A stretch of DNA of 64,000 nt from assembly GCF_018881545.1 (NCBI RefSeq), contig NZ_JACVQD010000001.1:1702039-1766038 (forward strand). Reading direction: 5' to 3'. The position numbers and the translations under genes were made by a program. This document shows positions 1 through 9,360 of the stretch, in pieces. The notes under the pieces were generated by a model, which saw only the letters and a program-made list of their open reading frames with translations, was not told the DNA's origin and did not search any database. Origin of the DNA: Polynucleobacter alcilacus (lineage in GTDB: Bacteria > Pseudomonadota > Gammaproteobacteria > Burkholderiales > Burkholderiaceae). The number at the start of each line of letters is the position of its first letter. Positions within the stretch are counted from its first letter, which is position 1.

Positions 1-100
1 AAAACTATTTGATGGCAAAGTCTTTTTGGAGACTTGGGTTAAGGTCAAACGAGGTTGGGCAGACGATCGCGCTGAATTGCGGGCGCAAGGGCTGGAATAA
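1..100 (+). CDS. era: GTPase Era, C-terminal end (partial)
   Basis: Partial gene: the last 32 codons are readable from base 2 to the TAA at 98-100. The peptide contains [14 protein letters not shown], which closely matches the end of the KH domain of Era, the essential GTPase that binds the 3' end of 16S rRNA during 30S subunit maturation. The start and the GTPase domain lie upstream of the window. recO begins 6 bases after the stop, as in the common era-recO-pdxJ-acpS operon, which supports the call. Confidence 0.88.
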   Translation, partial: KLFDGKVFLETWVKVKRGWADDRAELRAQGLE

Positions 101-106
101 AAGTCC

Positions 107-841
107 ATGGCCTCGATTCGCGTTGCTGATGAACCCGCTTTCGTATTGCATAGCATTCCCTATAAAGAGACCAGCTTAATTCTGGATGTCTTCACACGGC
201 AACATGGGCGGATGGCCTTGATTGCTAAAGGCGCAAAGCGACCCCATTCTGTATTACGTCCTGTATTACAACGATTCCAACCACTGCTAGTATCTTGGAG
301 TGGTAAATCTGAATTACGTACGCTAACTAAATCTGAATGGGTTGGTGGCATGCCTTCTTTAGTGGGCGATGCATTACTCTGCGGTTTTTATCTCAACGAG
401 TTGCTAGTGAAGTTTTTGGCTCGTGAAGATGACTATGAAAAACTCTACGATCGCTACTCAGAAACAATTAATGCCTTATCCAATCTAGAGTTTGAATCGA
501 AAGGTTTGGAAGAGATCCTACGGCCTTTTGAGTTATCTTTATTGCAAGAGACTGGTTATGCTGCGGCTTTAGACCGTTGTGTTGAAACCAATGAAATGCC
601 CATTGCGCAGATTCAGTACATTTATCAGCCTGAACGCGGTGTTCGCCCGGTTCAAGAGGATGATCCGGGGCATTGGCCAGTGCTTACCGGTAAATCTCTT
701 TTAGCAATCGCTGGTGGAGATTTTTCTGATCCAGAAACGCTTTCAGAGAGCAAACAACTGATGCGCTTCTTATTGGGTTTGCATCTGCAAGATCAAGTCT
801 TGACTACCAGGCAGATTTTGATTGATCTCAAAAAAATCTAG
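107..841 (+). CDS. recO: DNA repair protein RecO
   Basis: 244 residues, the usual RecO length. RecO anneals single strands and, with RecR, loads RecA onto SSB-coated DNA in gap repair. The N-terminus (about 10-85) reads as the RecO OB-fold, with FVLHSIPYKETSLILDVFT and a basic HGRMALIAKGAKRP stretch that would contact DNA. The remainder is the helical C-terminal domain. It sits 6 bases after era and 12 bases before pdxJ, so it is probably co-transcribed with them. The ATG at 107 is the only start that keeps the complete OB-fold. Confidence 0.95.
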   Translation: MASIRVADEPAFVLHSIPYKETSLILDVFTRQHGRMALIAKGAKRPHSVLRPVLQRFQPLLVSWSGKSELRTLTKSEWVGGMPSLVGDALLCGFYLNELLVKFLAREDDYEKLYDRYSETINALSNLEFESKGLEEILRPFELSLLQETGYAAALDRCVETNEMPIAQIQYIYQPERGVRPVQEDDPGHWPVLTGKSLLAIAGGDFSDPETLSESKQLMRFLLGLHLQDQVLTTRQILIDLKKI

Positions 842-853
842 TAATCTACAGTT

Positions 854-1606
854 ATGACAGCATCCCAACATGCCCTACAACTTGGTATCAATATCGATCA
901 CGTCGCTACATTGCGTAATGCCCGTGGCACTGTCTATCCAGATCCTATTAAAGCGGTACGACTAGCCGAGGAGGCAGGCGCCGACTTAATCACTTTACAT
1001 TTGCGTGAAGATCGTCGGCATATTAAAGACGCGGACTTAATGGCAATACGCCCCCTTATCAAAACGCGAATGAATTTAGAGTGCGCTGTTACACCAGAGA
1101 TGATTAATATTGCCTGCAAAGTAAAGCCACATGATGTCTGCTTAGTGCCTGAGAAGCGCGAGGAAGTGACTACTGAGGGTGGCTTAGATGTATTGGGGCA
1201 TTTTGAAGCGGTGAAGGCAGCTACCAAGCAATTACAGGCAGCGGGTATTCGGGTATCACTGTTTATTGATCCAGACCGAAAACAAATACAGGCTGCTCAA
1301 GATGTGGGTGCAACAGTAGTTGAATTACATACTGGCCGTTATGCAGATTTATCTGGCCCAGAACAAGCAACAGAATTGGAGCGTATCAGAGCAGCAGCTC
1401 AATTTGGGGTGAGCATTGGCCTGAGAGTCAATGCGGGCCATGGTTTGCATGAAGATAATGTCATGCCCATTGCTGCCATTCTAGAATTATCTGAGTTGAA
1501 TATTGGACATGCCATCGTAGCTGAGGCCATTTTCAAAGGTTGGCAGAAGGCCATCATTGATATGAAATCCCTGATGGCGCAAGGCAGAGCGAAGTCATCA
1601 AAATGA
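854..1606 (+). CDS. pdxJ: pyridoxine 5'-phosphate synthase PdxJ
   Basis: 250 residues. PdxJ condenses 1-deoxy-xylulose 5-phosphate with 3-amino-2-oxopropyl phosphate to form pyridoxine 5'-phosphate, the last ring-forming step of de novo vitamin B6 synthesis. Visible family motifs are the N-terminal [17 protein letters not shown], the HLREDRRHI segment, the FIDPD segment, ELHTGRYAD and the late [13 protein letters not shown] phosphate-binding loop. The stop overlaps the acpS start by four bases (ATGA at 1603-1606), indicating translational coupling in the era-recO-pdxJ-acpS operon. Confidence 0.97.
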   Translation: MTASQHALQLGINIDHVATLRNARGTVYPDPIKAVRLAEEAGADLITLHLREDRRHIKDADLMAIRPLIKTRMNLECAVTPEMINIACKVKPHDVCLVPEKREEVTTEGGLDVLGHFEAVKAATKQLQAAGIRVSLFIDPDRKQIQAAQDVGATVVELHTGRYADLSGPEQATELERIRAAAQFGVSIGLRVNAGHGLHEDNVMPIAAILELSELNIGHAIVAEAIFKGWQKAIIDMKSLMAQGRAKSSK

Positions 1607-1995
1607 TCGTCGGCATTGGCACAGACATTCTGCAGATTGGGCGCTTACAAGCGGCGTACGATCGCACTAATGGACGCTTGGCTGAAAAGATTCTAGGGCC
1701 TGACGAGATGGTGGTATTCAAGCAGCGCCTCGCCAGAAATCATAAGAGAGGCATTGCTTTTTTAGCCACCCGATTCGCTGCAAAAGAGGCATTTTCTAAA
1801 GCCATTGGTCTGGGTATGTGTATGCCGATGACTTGGCGTTCCTTGCAAACCCTCAATGAGTTAAGTGGTAAGCCTGTTACTAGCTACCTTGGAGCCTTAG
1901 CGCAATTTATGCACGAAAAAAATTGGGAAGCCCAAGTTACTGTGAGTGATGAGCAGGATATGGCGATAGCCCATGTGATTGTGATCCAAAAATAA
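1603..1995 (+). CDS. acpS: holo-[acyl-carrier-protein] synthase AcpS
   Basis: 130 residues. AcpS transfers 4'-phosphopantetheine from CoA to the serine of apo-acyl carrier protein, activating fatty acid synthesis. The diagnostic elements are near the start, [15 protein letters not shown] (with the Mg-binding Asp), and [15 protein letters not shown], which carries the second conserved acidic residue. The start codon overlaps the pdxJ stop. Its stop codon is the first TAA of a TAAAAA hexamer run, so the last codons border a simple repeat. Confidence 0.96.
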   Translation: MIVGIGTDILQIGRLQAAYDRTNGRLAEKILGPDEMVVFKQRLARNHKRGIAFLATRFAAKEAFSKAIGLGMCMPMTWRSLQTLNELSGKPVTSYLGALAQFMHEKNWEAQVTVSDEQDMAIAHVIVIQK

Positions 1996-2020
1996 AAATA
2001 AAAATAAAAATAAAAATAAA
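1988..2020. repeat. TAAAAA hexanucleotide tandem repeat
   Basis: Thymines occur at 1993, 1999, 2005, 2011 and 2017 with runs of five A between them: four full TAAAAA units plus a partial unit. The run starts at the acpS stop codon and ends about 9 bases before the nagZ ATG. A GAGAAAGAG stretch after it is the likely ribosome-binding region of nagZ. Simple repeats of this kind can change length by slippage; an effect on nagZ translation is only inference. Confidence 0.85.
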
Positions 2021-2029
2021 GAGAAAGAG

Positions 2030-3106
2030 ATGACTAAATCCACCATGACTCCAGGCCCGATTACTTTAGATGTCGTTGGTCAGGTCTTAAATACAGAGGA
2101 TCGACGCCGCATCTTGCATCCGTTGACTGGTGGCGTCATCTTATTTGGCAGAAATTTTGCAAATCGCAAGCAACTCACTAAACTCACTGCGGATATTAAA
2201 AAGCTACGCCCTGATGTATTGATCTCGATTGATCATGAGGGTGGGCGAGTGCAGCGCTGTAAAACTGATGACTTTACCCATCTGCCAGCAATGCGTAAGT
2301 TAGGTGAGCTATGGGGCTCAAAGAGTAAATCTATTCATGCTGCTGAATCCGCTGCTTTAGCAATGACAGCGGCAACGGCTTGTGCTTATGTACTTGCTGC
2401 AGAGCTTCGCGCTTGTGGTGTGGACTTTAGTTTTACCCCGGTACTAGATTTAGATTTTGGACGCAGTAGCGTCATTGGCGACCGTTCATTTAGTCGTGAT
2501 CCACAAATCGTATATGCATTAGCCAAGAGCTTGAATGAGGGCCTACGTTTGGCAGGCATGGCTAACTGTGGCAAACATTTTCCGGGGCATGGTTGGGCCG
2601 AAGCAGATTCTCATGTAGCCATTCCGGTAGATGAGCGTAGCCTTAAGGAAATTTTGAATGATGATGCCAAGCCTTATGAATGGTTGGATCTAAGTTTGTC
2701 CGCCGTGATGCCAGCCCATGTGATTTATCCCAAAGTGGATAAAAATCCTGCGGGATTTTCTAATATTTGGCTGCACTCCATCTTGCGCCAAGAATTAGGT
2801 TTTGAAGGTGTGATCTTTAGTGATGATTTATCCATGGAAGGCGCGAGTGTTGCTGGCTCTGTGGTGAAGGGCGCTGAGTTGGCCCTAAATGCAGGGTGTG
2901 ATGCAGTCCTGATTTGTAACCGTCCAGATCTTGCTGATCAATTACTCGCAAAACTGAAGATCACTAAAGCCAAGCAATCCGAGTCTGCTACTCGCCTGAA
3001 TCGCTTGATGCCAAGGTCATTGGCCTTATCGTGGGATGAGTTACAAAACGAAGCTGAATATCAACATGCCAAAGGATTGCTAAAGCAGTTTGGGTTAATC
3101 CAATAA
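2030..3106 (+). CDS. nagZ: beta-N-acetylhexosaminidase NagZ (GH3)
   Basis: 358 residues. NagZ is a cytosolic glycoside hydrolase of family 3. It removes N-acetylglucosamine from GlcNAc-1,6-anhydro-muropeptides during cell-wall recycling. The sequence shows GGVILFGRNF, the LISIDHEGGRVQR strand and the signature CGKHFPGHG with the nearby Asp-Ser-His of the catalytic loop (EADSHVAIP). The nucleophile region FEGVIFSDDLSMEGA is also present. No signal peptide is seen. A slightly later ATG (codon 6) would be an alternative start; the GAGAAAGAG upstream favours 2030. Confidence 0.96.
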   Translation: MTKSTMTPGPITLDVVGQVLNTEDRRRILHPLTGGVILFGRNFANRKQLTKLTADIKKLRPDVLISIDHEGGRVQRCKTDDFTHLPAMRKLGELWGSKSKSIHAAESAALAMTAATACAYVLAAELRACGVDFSFTPVLDLDFGRSSVIGDRSFSRDPQIVYALAKSLNEGLRLAGMANCGKHFPGHGWAEADSHVAIPVDERSLKEILNDDAKPYEWLDLSLSAVMPAHVIYPKVDKNPAGFSNIWLHSILRQELGFEGVIFSDDLSMEGASVAGSVVKGAELALNAGCDAVLICNRPDLADQLLAKLKITKAKQSESATRLNRLMPRSLALSWDELQNEAEYQHAKGLLKQFGLIQ

Positions 3107-3135
3107 AAAGTCAATAGTACTTCAGTAACTAGTAA

Positions 3136-4137
3136 TTACTGATCGGAAGATACCCGTTTCCATTCGGAGATGATATATTTTTTAATATGCTCCCCTTGTT
3201 CTCTTGCGCAAAAAATCTCATCTACATTAACGGATTCATGAAGCTTTTGGAGGCGTAATACATCTCCATGAGAGGAATAATTCGGGAGCCAGGCACCCCA
3301 AAAGAATCCCATATCCTCTAATTGAGAAAAGGCTAGTGCTGCAGCCTCCTGAGAAATAGGAAGATTGACCAAGGTATAGGCAAGTTGGAGGTACTCGATC
3401 TTTTCTAGCTCGGCACTGATAGCTGAAAGGAAATCCGCTCCAATATGCTGAATCTTAATATTAGCCATTTGGGTTGCAGGACTTATGGATACCGTGTATT
3501 CCGATTTTCCATGTCCATTGGCATTCGATTCTAAAACGCTTCTAGTGACATTAATTTTTTGAGCTAAGTCTTTTGCAAAGTCAAAATGATTATTAGGCAC
3601 ATAGATGGTATTTACATTTTCTTTTAGTGAGACATAGCAGGATAAGAATGACATACGAGTGTCAGTAAAGTTATCTAAACCTGCCATTTGTCGAAAGGGC
3701 GAGGCGCCTAATAGCATCCCCGTTTCTTGCGCGCCAAATGCAATTATTTCATGTTGGCTATAAGTATGGTTGGTTACGCAGTCAGTCCAAAATCCGACTA
3801 AATCTAATTCCTTAGCTATTTCAATGCGCTTCTTAGCCATGTTCTCAGCAATATGGTGACCGCGAAAATCTGGATCAACAATCATCTTCCCGGCTTCTGG
3901 GGTCGTGTTGTGAAGGCTGTCAAAAGTGAGTGCGCAATGACCAATGAGGTGTCCATCCGAATGTTGCGCGACAACCGAGTACATGAGCTTTTCATCCACA
4001 AGCCTTTTTAGTGCCTCTGGGTCATACATCTCATGGAAGGGGTAGCTATCCCCATAGCAGCGCCTAACACAATGAATTAGCTGGGGGATATCATCAACTT
4101 CTAGGGGTCTGATTTCTGGGGTAATGTCATTGCTCAT
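3136..4137 (-). CDS. GNAT-family N-acetyltransferase, two-domain
   Basis: 333 residues, about twice a single GNAT domain. The N-terminal half (about 8-165) carries the fold: the β4 strand and acetyl-CoA loop read GKMIVDPDFRGHHIAENMA, a variant of the RxxGxG/A pyrophosphate loop. The C-terminal half (about 220-325) has a pattern like a degenerate second GNAT domain, including LEDMGFFWGAWLPNY, but lacks an obvious acetyl-CoA loop. Substrate unknown. It sits alone between the efp terminator and convergent nagZ, so it is probably monocistronic. Confidence 0.75.
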   Translation of the reverse strand: MSNDITPEIRPLEVDDIPQLIHCVRRCYGDSYPFHEMYDPEALKRLVDEKLMYSVVAQHSDGHLIGHCALTFDSLHNTTPEAGKMIVDPDFRGHHIAENMAKKRIEIAKELDLVGFWTDCVTNHTYSQHEIIAFGAQETGMLLGASPFRQMAGLDNFTDTRMSFLSCYVSLKENVNTIYVPNNHFDFAKDLAQKINVTRSVLESNANGHGKSEYTVSISPATQMANIKIQHIGADFLSAISAELEKIEYLQLAYTLVNLPISQEAAALAFSQLEDMGFFWGAWLPNYSSHGDVLRLQKLHESVNVDEIFCAREQGEHIKKYIISEWKRVSSDQ

Positions 4138-4162
4138 AGTGTGAATATTATGGCTGAAGTTG

Positions 4163-4196
4163 AGGAATAAAAAAGCTCGGCGTACCGAGCTTTGTA
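4163..4196 (-). terminator. intrinsic terminator of efp
   Basis: On the minus strand a perfect 9-bp stem (AAAGCTCGG / CCGAGCTTT at 4172-4180 and 4185-4193) with a 4-base loop is followed by a T-rich run. It lies just after the efp stop and before the GNAT gene start, separating the two transcription units. Confidence 0.85.
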
Positions 4197-4213
4197 TTGT
4201 GCCCTAGTGCTAA

Positions 4214-4774
4214 TTAGTTGGCACGGCTGCGGTATTCACCGGTGCGTGTATCAATCTCAATCTTGTCACCGGTATTGCAGAACAAAGGCACTTGTAATTC
4301 ATAGCCAGTTGACAATTTTGCGTTCTTCAAAACTTTACCTGAGCTGGTATCACCTTTAACAGCAGGTTCGGTATAAATGATTTCACGTACGAGTGAATTA
4401 GGCATTGCTACGGAAAGTGCTTTACCTTCGTAGAACACGACTTCACATGGCATGCTTTCTTCGAGGTAATTTAAGGCATCACCCATGAATTCAGCTTCAA
4501 CTTCATATTGGTTGTAGTCACCATCCATAAAGACATACATAGGATCTGCGAAATAAGAGTAAGTGCAATCTTTCTTGTCGAGAATCACCACATCAAACTT
4601 GTCATCCGCTTTGTAAACACCCTCGTTCGGTGCGCTAGTTAACAGGTTCTTGAATTTCATTTTGACGACAGAGGAGTTGCGACCTGAGCGGCTATATTCC
4701 GCTTTTAAAACGACCATGGCATCAGTGCCGATCATGACTACGTTACCAACGCGGAGTTCTTGTGCTGTTTTCAT
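4214..4774 (-). CDS. efp: elongation factor P, Arg32 type
   Basis: 186 residues, the standard EF-P length with three β-barrel domains. EF-P enters the ribosomal E site and rescues stalling at polyproline motifs. The tip of the domain I loop reads SRSGRNSS, with arginine at residue 32, not the lysine modified by EpmA/B. Arg32 EF-Ps are rhamnosylated by EarP, and earP lies directly upstream on the same strand, so the modification pathway is predictable from sequence. The 86-base gap to earP leaves room for a separate efp promoter. A strong terminator follows the gene. Confidence 0.98.
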   Translation of the reverse strand: MKTAQELRVGNVVMIGTDAMVVLKAEYSRSGRNSSVVKMKFKNLLTSAPNEGVYKADDKFDVVILDKKDCTYSYFADPMYVFMDGDYNQYEVEAEFMGDALNYLEESMPCEVVFYEGKALSVAMPNSLVREIIYTEPAVKGDTSSGKVLKNAKLSTGYELQVPLFCNTGDKIEIDTRTGEYRSRAN

Positions 4775-4860
4775 CTTGCTATTCCTGGGTGCAGAGCGAA
4801 TTTTCTGCGGTTTATATCAAAAACAAGATTGTACCCGCCCGCAAGCCTATATCGCTAGGC

Positions 4861-5931
4861 TTAGGCTATAAAGTGCAATAGGCGTGCAGCCAAGCCGCCA
4901 TCGGCTTGTTTTTCGAGTAAATCGGCACGCCAGGCTTTGGCATGGGCATGCCAGGCATCTAGGGAGCCAATCCACTCACTGGGCATTGACCAGGTCATGG
5001 CAGCAATGCTTGCTAATCTCAGGTCTTGGCTAGCGCTTTCAAGATACAAGTCTAAAAAGGCTGCCAATTTCACCTCATGAGCATGATCTTCTTGGGGGTA
5101 GATGTGCCAGATAAATGGTTTGCCCGCTAGCTGAGCGCGGATGAAGGAGTCTTCGCCGCGAACAATATTGAAGTCGCATTGCGATAGAACCCAGTCATAG
5201 TCATCTTGCGACACAAATGGCATCGGTATTAATTGCAGGCTGGTGGGTAATTGAATGGCTTGCTCGTCATAGACATTCAGTAATTCAGAATGACCATGCG
5301 CTAGCAAGATATCGAAGTTCTCACCAAGATTGCCTAAGTCTTCAAGCCATTGACGTAATGGGATTCCGGGGTAGCAAAAAATACTGACTCGTTTTGCATT
5401 AGGGCGTAGCTTTGACCAAACTGACTTTAGGTCTTGGGGAAGTTGCTTTGTAACTAAATAACCCTCTGGCGGAATGGGATCGAGCAATAGCCCGCCAACA
5501 TCATCACGAAAGCCTGGAAAGAAAAAATATTTTGCTATGCCGTGAGACTGGGGTGAGGCTTTGGCATGAAACTCCGCTACCCATGGCTCAGCACTGAGAT
5601 ACTCTAGGTTAATGATGATGGGTTTGATGGGAGCAATAAACAGACCGGCAAGATAGCGCTCGGGTAGGTCGCAGCCGAAGGCTTCAATGACAACATCGGG
5701 CGCAGTAACAGGGTGGCGTACATTGCTGTAACTTGCTTCCCAAGCTTGTATATCAATTTGGTGTTTAACTGCCTCATCAATGCCGGAAGCGAGTAAATTA
5801 AGGGTTGGTAGGTCATCGCAAAAAATACGGATAGTTTGGCCATGAAGACTTGATAAGCTTCGGGCTAGACGCCAGCAAACACCAGCATCTCCATAGTTGT
5901 CTACGATTTGGCAGAAAATATCCCAACGCAT
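4861..5931 (-). CDS. earP: EF-P arginine rhamnosyltransferase EarP
   Basis: 356 residues. EarP is a GT-B fold enzyme that transfers rhamnose from dTDP-β-L-rhamnose to Arg32 of EF-P. Family marks are the N-terminal [19 protein letters not shown] with Asp11 and Asp15 (matching catalytic Asp13/Asp17 of the Pseudomonas enzyme), [12 protein letters not shown], and the nucleotide-sugar motif [15 protein letters not shown]. Its start codon (5929-5931) shares bases with the oppositely directed uvrC start at a CATG palindrome. Neither start has an obvious Shine-Dalgarno sequence. Confidence 0.96.
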   Translation of the reverse strand: MRWDIFCQIVDNYGDAGVCWRLARSLSSLHGQTIRIFCDDLPTLNLLASGIDEAVKHQIDIQAWEASYSNVRHPVTAPDVVIEAFGCDLPERYLAGLFIAPIKPIIINLEYLSAEPWVAEFHAKASPQSHGIAKYFFFPGFRDDVGGLLLDPIPPEGYLVTKQLPQDLKSVWSKLRPNAKRVSIFCYPGIPLRQWLEDLGNLGENFDILLAHGHSELLNVYDEQAIQLPTSLQLIPMPFVSQDDYDWVLSQCDFNIVRGEDSFIRAQLAGKPFIWHIYPQEDHAHEVKLAAFLDLYLESASQDLRLASIAAMTWSMPSEWIGSLDAWHAHAKAWRADLLEKQADGGLAARLLHFIA

Positions 5932-7846
5932 GAGTAATTCGCTTTTTGAAAACCTTCAGCAGGACGTTAAACGGCTACCCGGATTGCCGGGGGTATATCG
6001 CTTCTTTGATGAGGCGGGACAGATTCTGTATGTTGGCAAAGCACGCAATCTCAAAAAACGGGTCTCCAGTTATTTTCAAAGTAAACAACTTTCACCACGC
6101 ATAGCGTTGATGGTGGGCAAAATTGCCCGCTACGAAACAACAGTAACACGGACTGAAACGGAAGCACTCATTCTGGAGAACAATCTCATTAAAGAATTGG
6201 CTCCACCATTCAATATTCTTTTTCGGGATGACAAATCTTATCCCTATGTGATGTTAACGGGCCACCAATTTCCCCGCTTGGCTTCTTATCGTGGCAAGGT
6301 AGATAAACGTAATCACTACTTTGGCCCATTCCCCAATTCTTGGGCGGTCCGTAACAGCGTTCAGATTCTACAAAAAGTTTTCCGTTTGCGGACCTGCGAG
6401 GATTCCGTATTTAAAAATCGGAGCCGCCCATGTCTCCTGCATCAAATTCATCGTTGTAGCGCACCCTGCGTAGGCAGGCTAAGTGTGGAGCAATATAGTC
6501 AAGATGTTGCTCAAGCAACGCGTTTTTTAGAGGGGAATCATAGTCGCGTTCTGTCGGAACTCGAAAGAGAAATGCATGCCCATAGCGAGGCAATGGAATT
6601 CGAGATGGCAGCAGTATTGCGTGATCGGATTGCTGATCTCTCTAGTGTTCTGCAGCAGCAATCTATGGATACAGTAGCAGAAGGTGAGGGCGATGTAGAT
6701 GTGATTGCCGTTGCCTTAATGGAAGGAATGGTGTGTGTGAACTTGGCGATGGTGCGAGGCGGCCGTCATTTAGGCGACAGAGCGTACTTCCCGAAAGGTT
6801 TACGCACAGCGTCTGGTGAGTTACCATCGCCTGCAGAAATTTTAGAAGCCTTTATTGCTCAGCATTATTTAGAAGACCTTACTGGCAATACTGAAGTAAG
6901 TACTAATTTAATCCCCCCAGTGATCGTCTTAAATTACGCGCTTCAGTCAGTGGGTGATGACCTTTCTGCTCTTAGCGAAACCCCGCCGGAAGATTTACAT
7001 GACTTGATGAACACGCAGGCCGGTAGAAAAATTACTTTCCTCTTTCAGCCACAAGGGCAAAGGCGCCATTGGCTGGCGATGGCCGAAGGCAATGCAAAGA
7101 TTGCACTGACAAAACGTCTCGTGGAGACTGGTGGACAGCTGGCTAGAGCGCGGGCACTGGCGGATATTCTGGCTCTAGATTTAGAAAGTCTCGAGCAACT
7201 GCGGATTGAATGTTTTGACATTAGTCATACTTCTGGCGAGGCTACACAAGCATCTTGTGTGGTGTATGCCAAGAACGCTATGCAGTCTAGTGAGTATCGA
7301 CGTTTCAATATTAACGACATCACTCCAGGGGATGACTATGCTGCCATGCGTCAGGTCTTGCAAAGACGCTACGCGAACTTCCAAGAGTTGCCTGTCGACA
7401 AAATACCTCAGGTGATTCTGATTGATGGTGGTAAAGGGCAGGTTGAAATGGCTAGGCAAGTCCTGACGGAATTTGGTATGGATGTAAGCTTGATTGTGGG
7501 CGTGGCAAAAGGTGAGGGTCGTAAGGTGGGCTTGGAAACCCTGATCTTTGCGGATGGCCGCCCCGCATTAGAGTTAGGAATTGATAGTGCCGCGCTTTTA
7601 TTGGTTGCTCAGATTCGGGATGAAGCGCATCGTTTCGCAATTACCGGCATGCGCGCTAAGCGAGCAAAGGCAAGAACAGTCTCGCGCCTAGAAGAGATAG
7701 AGGGTATCGGCGCAAAGCGGCGTCAGAAGTTATTGGCGCGCTTTGGGGGTCTAAAAGGGGTTGCTAACGCCAGTATTGAGGAGATTGCTAGCGTGGAAGG
7801 CGTATCTTTAACCCTAGCTGAGCAGATTTATCGTCAACTTCACTAA
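5930..7846 (+). CDS. uvrC: UvrABC system protein C
   Basis: 638 residues from the ATG at 5930, chosen because the family begins just before the GIY-YIG domain; a TTG at 5897 would add 11 unsupported residues. UvrC makes both incisions in nucleotide excision repair. The order seen is: GIY-YIG nuclease ([21 protein letters not shown]), a cysteine-bearing segment ([15 protein letters not shown]), a UVR motif ([15 protein letters not shown]), an RNase H-like nuclease ([20 protein letters not shown]), and a C-terminal helix-hairpin-helix pair. uvrB is elsewhere in the window (53506). Confidence 0.97.
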   Translation: MSNSLFENLQQDVKRLPGLPGVYRFFDEAGQILYVGKARNLKKRVSSYFQSKQLSPRIALMVGKIARYETTVTRTETEALILENNLIKELAPPFNILFRDDKSYPYVMLTGHQFPRLASYRGKVDKRNHYFGPFPNSWAVRNSVQILQKVFRLRTCEDSVFKNRSRPCLLHQIHRCSAPCVGRLSVEQYSQDVAQATRFLEGNHSRVLSELEREMHAHSEAMEFEMAAVLRDRIADLSSVLQQQSMDTVAEGEGDVDVIAVALMEGMVCVNLAMVRGGRHLGDRAYFPKGLRTASGELPSPAEILEAFIAQHYLEDLTGNTEVSTNLIPPVIVLNYALQSVGDDLSALSETPPEDLHDLMNTQAGRKITFLFQPQGQRRHWLAMAEGNAKIALTKRLVETGGQLARARALADILALDLESLEQLRIECFDISHTSGEATQASCVVYAKNAMQSSEYRRFNINDITPGDDYAAMRQVLQRRYANFQELPVDKIPQVILIDGGKGQVEMARQVLTEFGMDVSLIVGVAKGEGRKVGLETLIFADGRPALELGIDSAALLLVAQIRDEAHRFAITGMRAKRAKARTVSRLEEIEGIGAKRRQKLLARFGGLKGVANASIEEIASVEGVSLTLAEQIYRQLH

Positions 7847-7880
7847 GTAATGTCATTCCCACTTAGTTTATGCTTATCCA

Positions 7881-8456
7881 ATGCCATTTAATCTTCCTAT
7901 CGCCCTAACTTGGTTACGTGTTGCGGCAATACCATTGCTGATAGCTATTTTTTATCTACCAAATTCTTGGCTCACACCGTTTGAGAAAAATCTTTTTGCA
8001 ACGATCGTCTTTGTGCTTGCAGCGCTTACTGATTGGTTAGATGGATTTTTAGCACGCCGCATGCAGCAAGAATCCGCCTTTGGCCAATTCTTAGATCCTG
8101 TTGCGGATAAGTTGATTGTGGCAGCCGCATTGTTAGTATTGCTGAATATGGATCGTGTCCAGGTATGGGTAGCTCTCATTATTATTGGTCGCGAGATCAC
8201 CATCTCGGCCTTACGTGAGTGGATGGCTTTATTAGGTTCAGGAAAAAGTGTTGCTGTTCATATGGTTGGTAAGTTAAAAACCACTGCGCAACTTATTGCA
8301 ATTCCCTTTTTATTGCTCAATGACACTTTATTTGGTTGGTTAGACTGCGCCCGAGTTGGTACTTGGCTCATTTGGGTTGCCTCCTTCTTAACCTTATGGT
8401 CAATGTTTTATTACATGAAAAAGGCTTTGCCACAATTAGCTGGCAAAATCGATTAA
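7881..8456 (+). CDS. pgsA: CDP-diacylglycerol--glycerol-3-phosphate 3-phosphatidyltransferase
   Basis: 191 residues. PgsA makes phosphatidylglycerol phosphate at the inner membrane, the committed step toward phosphatidylglycerol and cardiolipin. The CDP-alcohol phosphotransferase signature D-G-x2-A-R-x8-G-x3-D-x3-D is complete in DGFLARRMQQESAFGQFLD plus PVADK. Several hydrophobic helices surround it (about 8-25, 33-50, 90-110, 130-150, 155-175). It lies 34 bases after uvrC, a common proteobacterial arrangement, and upstream of two tRNA genes. Confidence 0.96.
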   Translation: MPFNLPIALTWLRVAAIPLLIAIFYLPNSWLTPFEKNLFATIVFVLAALTDWLDGFLARRMQQESAFGQFLDPVADKLIVAAALLVLLNMDRVQVWVALIIIGREITISALREWMALLGSGKSVAVHMVGKLKTTAQLIAIPFLLLNDTLFGWLDCARVGTWLIWVASFLTLWSMFYYMKKALPQLAGKID

Positions 8457-8572
8457 AGCTTTCAAACCCAAGCCACATATGGATTTTGGGGTGATTGGCG
8501 TGACAGAGAATTTGGTGTTCTTGCGGAAAAATGCTTTCTTGAGGATTGTTTGTTAAACTGTCGCCCTGTTAT

Positions 8573-8648
8573 GCGGGAATAGCTCAGCTGGTAGAGCGAT
8601 ACCTTGCCAAGGTATAGGTCGGGAGTTCGAACCTCCTTTCCCGCTCCA
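8573..8648 (+). tRNA. tRNA-Gly (GCC)
   Basis: 76 bases form a full cloverleaf. The acceptor stem GCGGGAA pairs with TTCCCGC, the D arm contains AGCTCAGCTGG, the anticodon loop is TTGCCAA with anticodon GCC, and the T arm contains GGTTCGAA-like GAGTTCGAAC. Discriminator T is followed by encoded CCA. It lies 49 bases upstream of tRNA-Cys and probably shares a transcript with it. Confidence 0.97.
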
Positions 8649-8697
8649 AGTTCGATGGGAAGCCCTCAAAAGCTTCCCATTTTTGATTTGATTATCT

Positions 8698-8771
8698 GGC
8701 GCGTTGGCCGAGTGGTTAGGCAGGAGCCTGCAAAGCTTCGTACGGGGGTTCGATTCCCTCACGCGCCTCCA
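8698..8771 (+). tRNA. tRNA-Cys (GCA)
   Basis: 74 bases. Acceptor stem GGCGCGT pairs with ACGCGCC, followed by discriminator T and encoded CCA. The anticodon stem GGAGC/GCTTC encloses loop CTGCAAA with anticodon GCA. The T arm reads GGGGGTTCGATTCCCTC. The acceptor stem is the same as in the E. coli cysteine tRNA. Confidence 0.97.
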
Positions 8772-8836
8772 GTAATTTGTCTTGACGATTTAGGCGCATA
8801 CCCTAAAATGGGTTTATTCAAACGCTAGGTAAAGAT

Positions 8837-9301
8837 ATGATGAATTTTTTCTCCGTTTCTAAAGGTGCTGCATATACAGCATGTCTCACCGCGCTCTTAG
8901 CCGGTTGTGCCAGTTCTGGAGATTCCCCAACAGGAACGCCCAATGAAGTGCAGGAGATTCAATCTCAACTTTTGGGCGACATGCCACTTCCCGCAGCGTC
9001 CAAAATTATTGGATCTGATTCATTAATTATTGGACGGGGGGATAATTGGGTCGGTCGTGTAGTCTTATCCGGCGTGCAAACACCAACAGATATTTACGCT
9101 TTCTTCCAATCTGAATATCCAAGAGCAGGCTGGACAACGATTAGTGCGGTGAAATCGAAGACAAGTATTTTGGTATTCACTAAGGGTGACCGCACTGCTA
9201 CTGTTGAGCTGAATGAAGGTTCTTTATCAGGCCCTAAAACTGTGATTACGATCACATCATCACCAAAGAATGCAAACGTTGTGGCGCCAAGCAAGAAATA
9301 A
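8837..9301 (+). CDS. putative outer-membrane lipoprotein, unknown function
   Basis: 154 residues; not recognised as a named family. A signal peptide ends in the lipobox LLAG-Cys24, so lipidation at Cys24 is expected, and the following Ala-Ser favours the outer membrane. The mature part has a conserved-looking core with DMPLPAASKIIGSDSLIIG and a strand-rich region (DIYAFFQSEYPRAGWTTI) that resembles small periplasmic domains. ATG codons at 8837 and 8840 are both possible; AGGTAAAG lies just upstream. A bidirectional terminator follows, shared with convergent lexA. Confidence 0.75.
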   Translation: MMNFFSVSKGAAYTACLTALLAGCASSGDSPTGTPNEVQEIQSQLLGDMPLPAASKIIGSDSLIIGRGDNWVGRVVLSGVQTPTDIYAFFQSEYPRAGWTTISAVKSKTSILVFTKGDRTATVELNEGSLSGPKTVITITSSPKNANVVAPSKK

Positions 9302-9317
9302 GGTAAGCCACATAAAT

Positions 9318-9344
9318 AAAAAGGCCTCCATTGGAGGCCTTTTG
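9318..9344. terminator. bidirectional intrinsic terminator between lipoprotein gene and lexA
   Basis: A near-perfect inverted repeat AAAAGGCCTCC / GGAGGCCTTTT with a three-base loop, flanked by A on the left and T on the right. It lies between two convergent genes and can end transcription in both directions. Confidence 0.88.
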
Positions 9345-9360
9345 CTTTAGCACATCCGCT

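Noticed and set aside
5897..5929. Upstream TTG start for uvrC
   Set aside because: Adds 11 residues not expected for UvrC and lies inside earP; ATG at 5930 fits the family.
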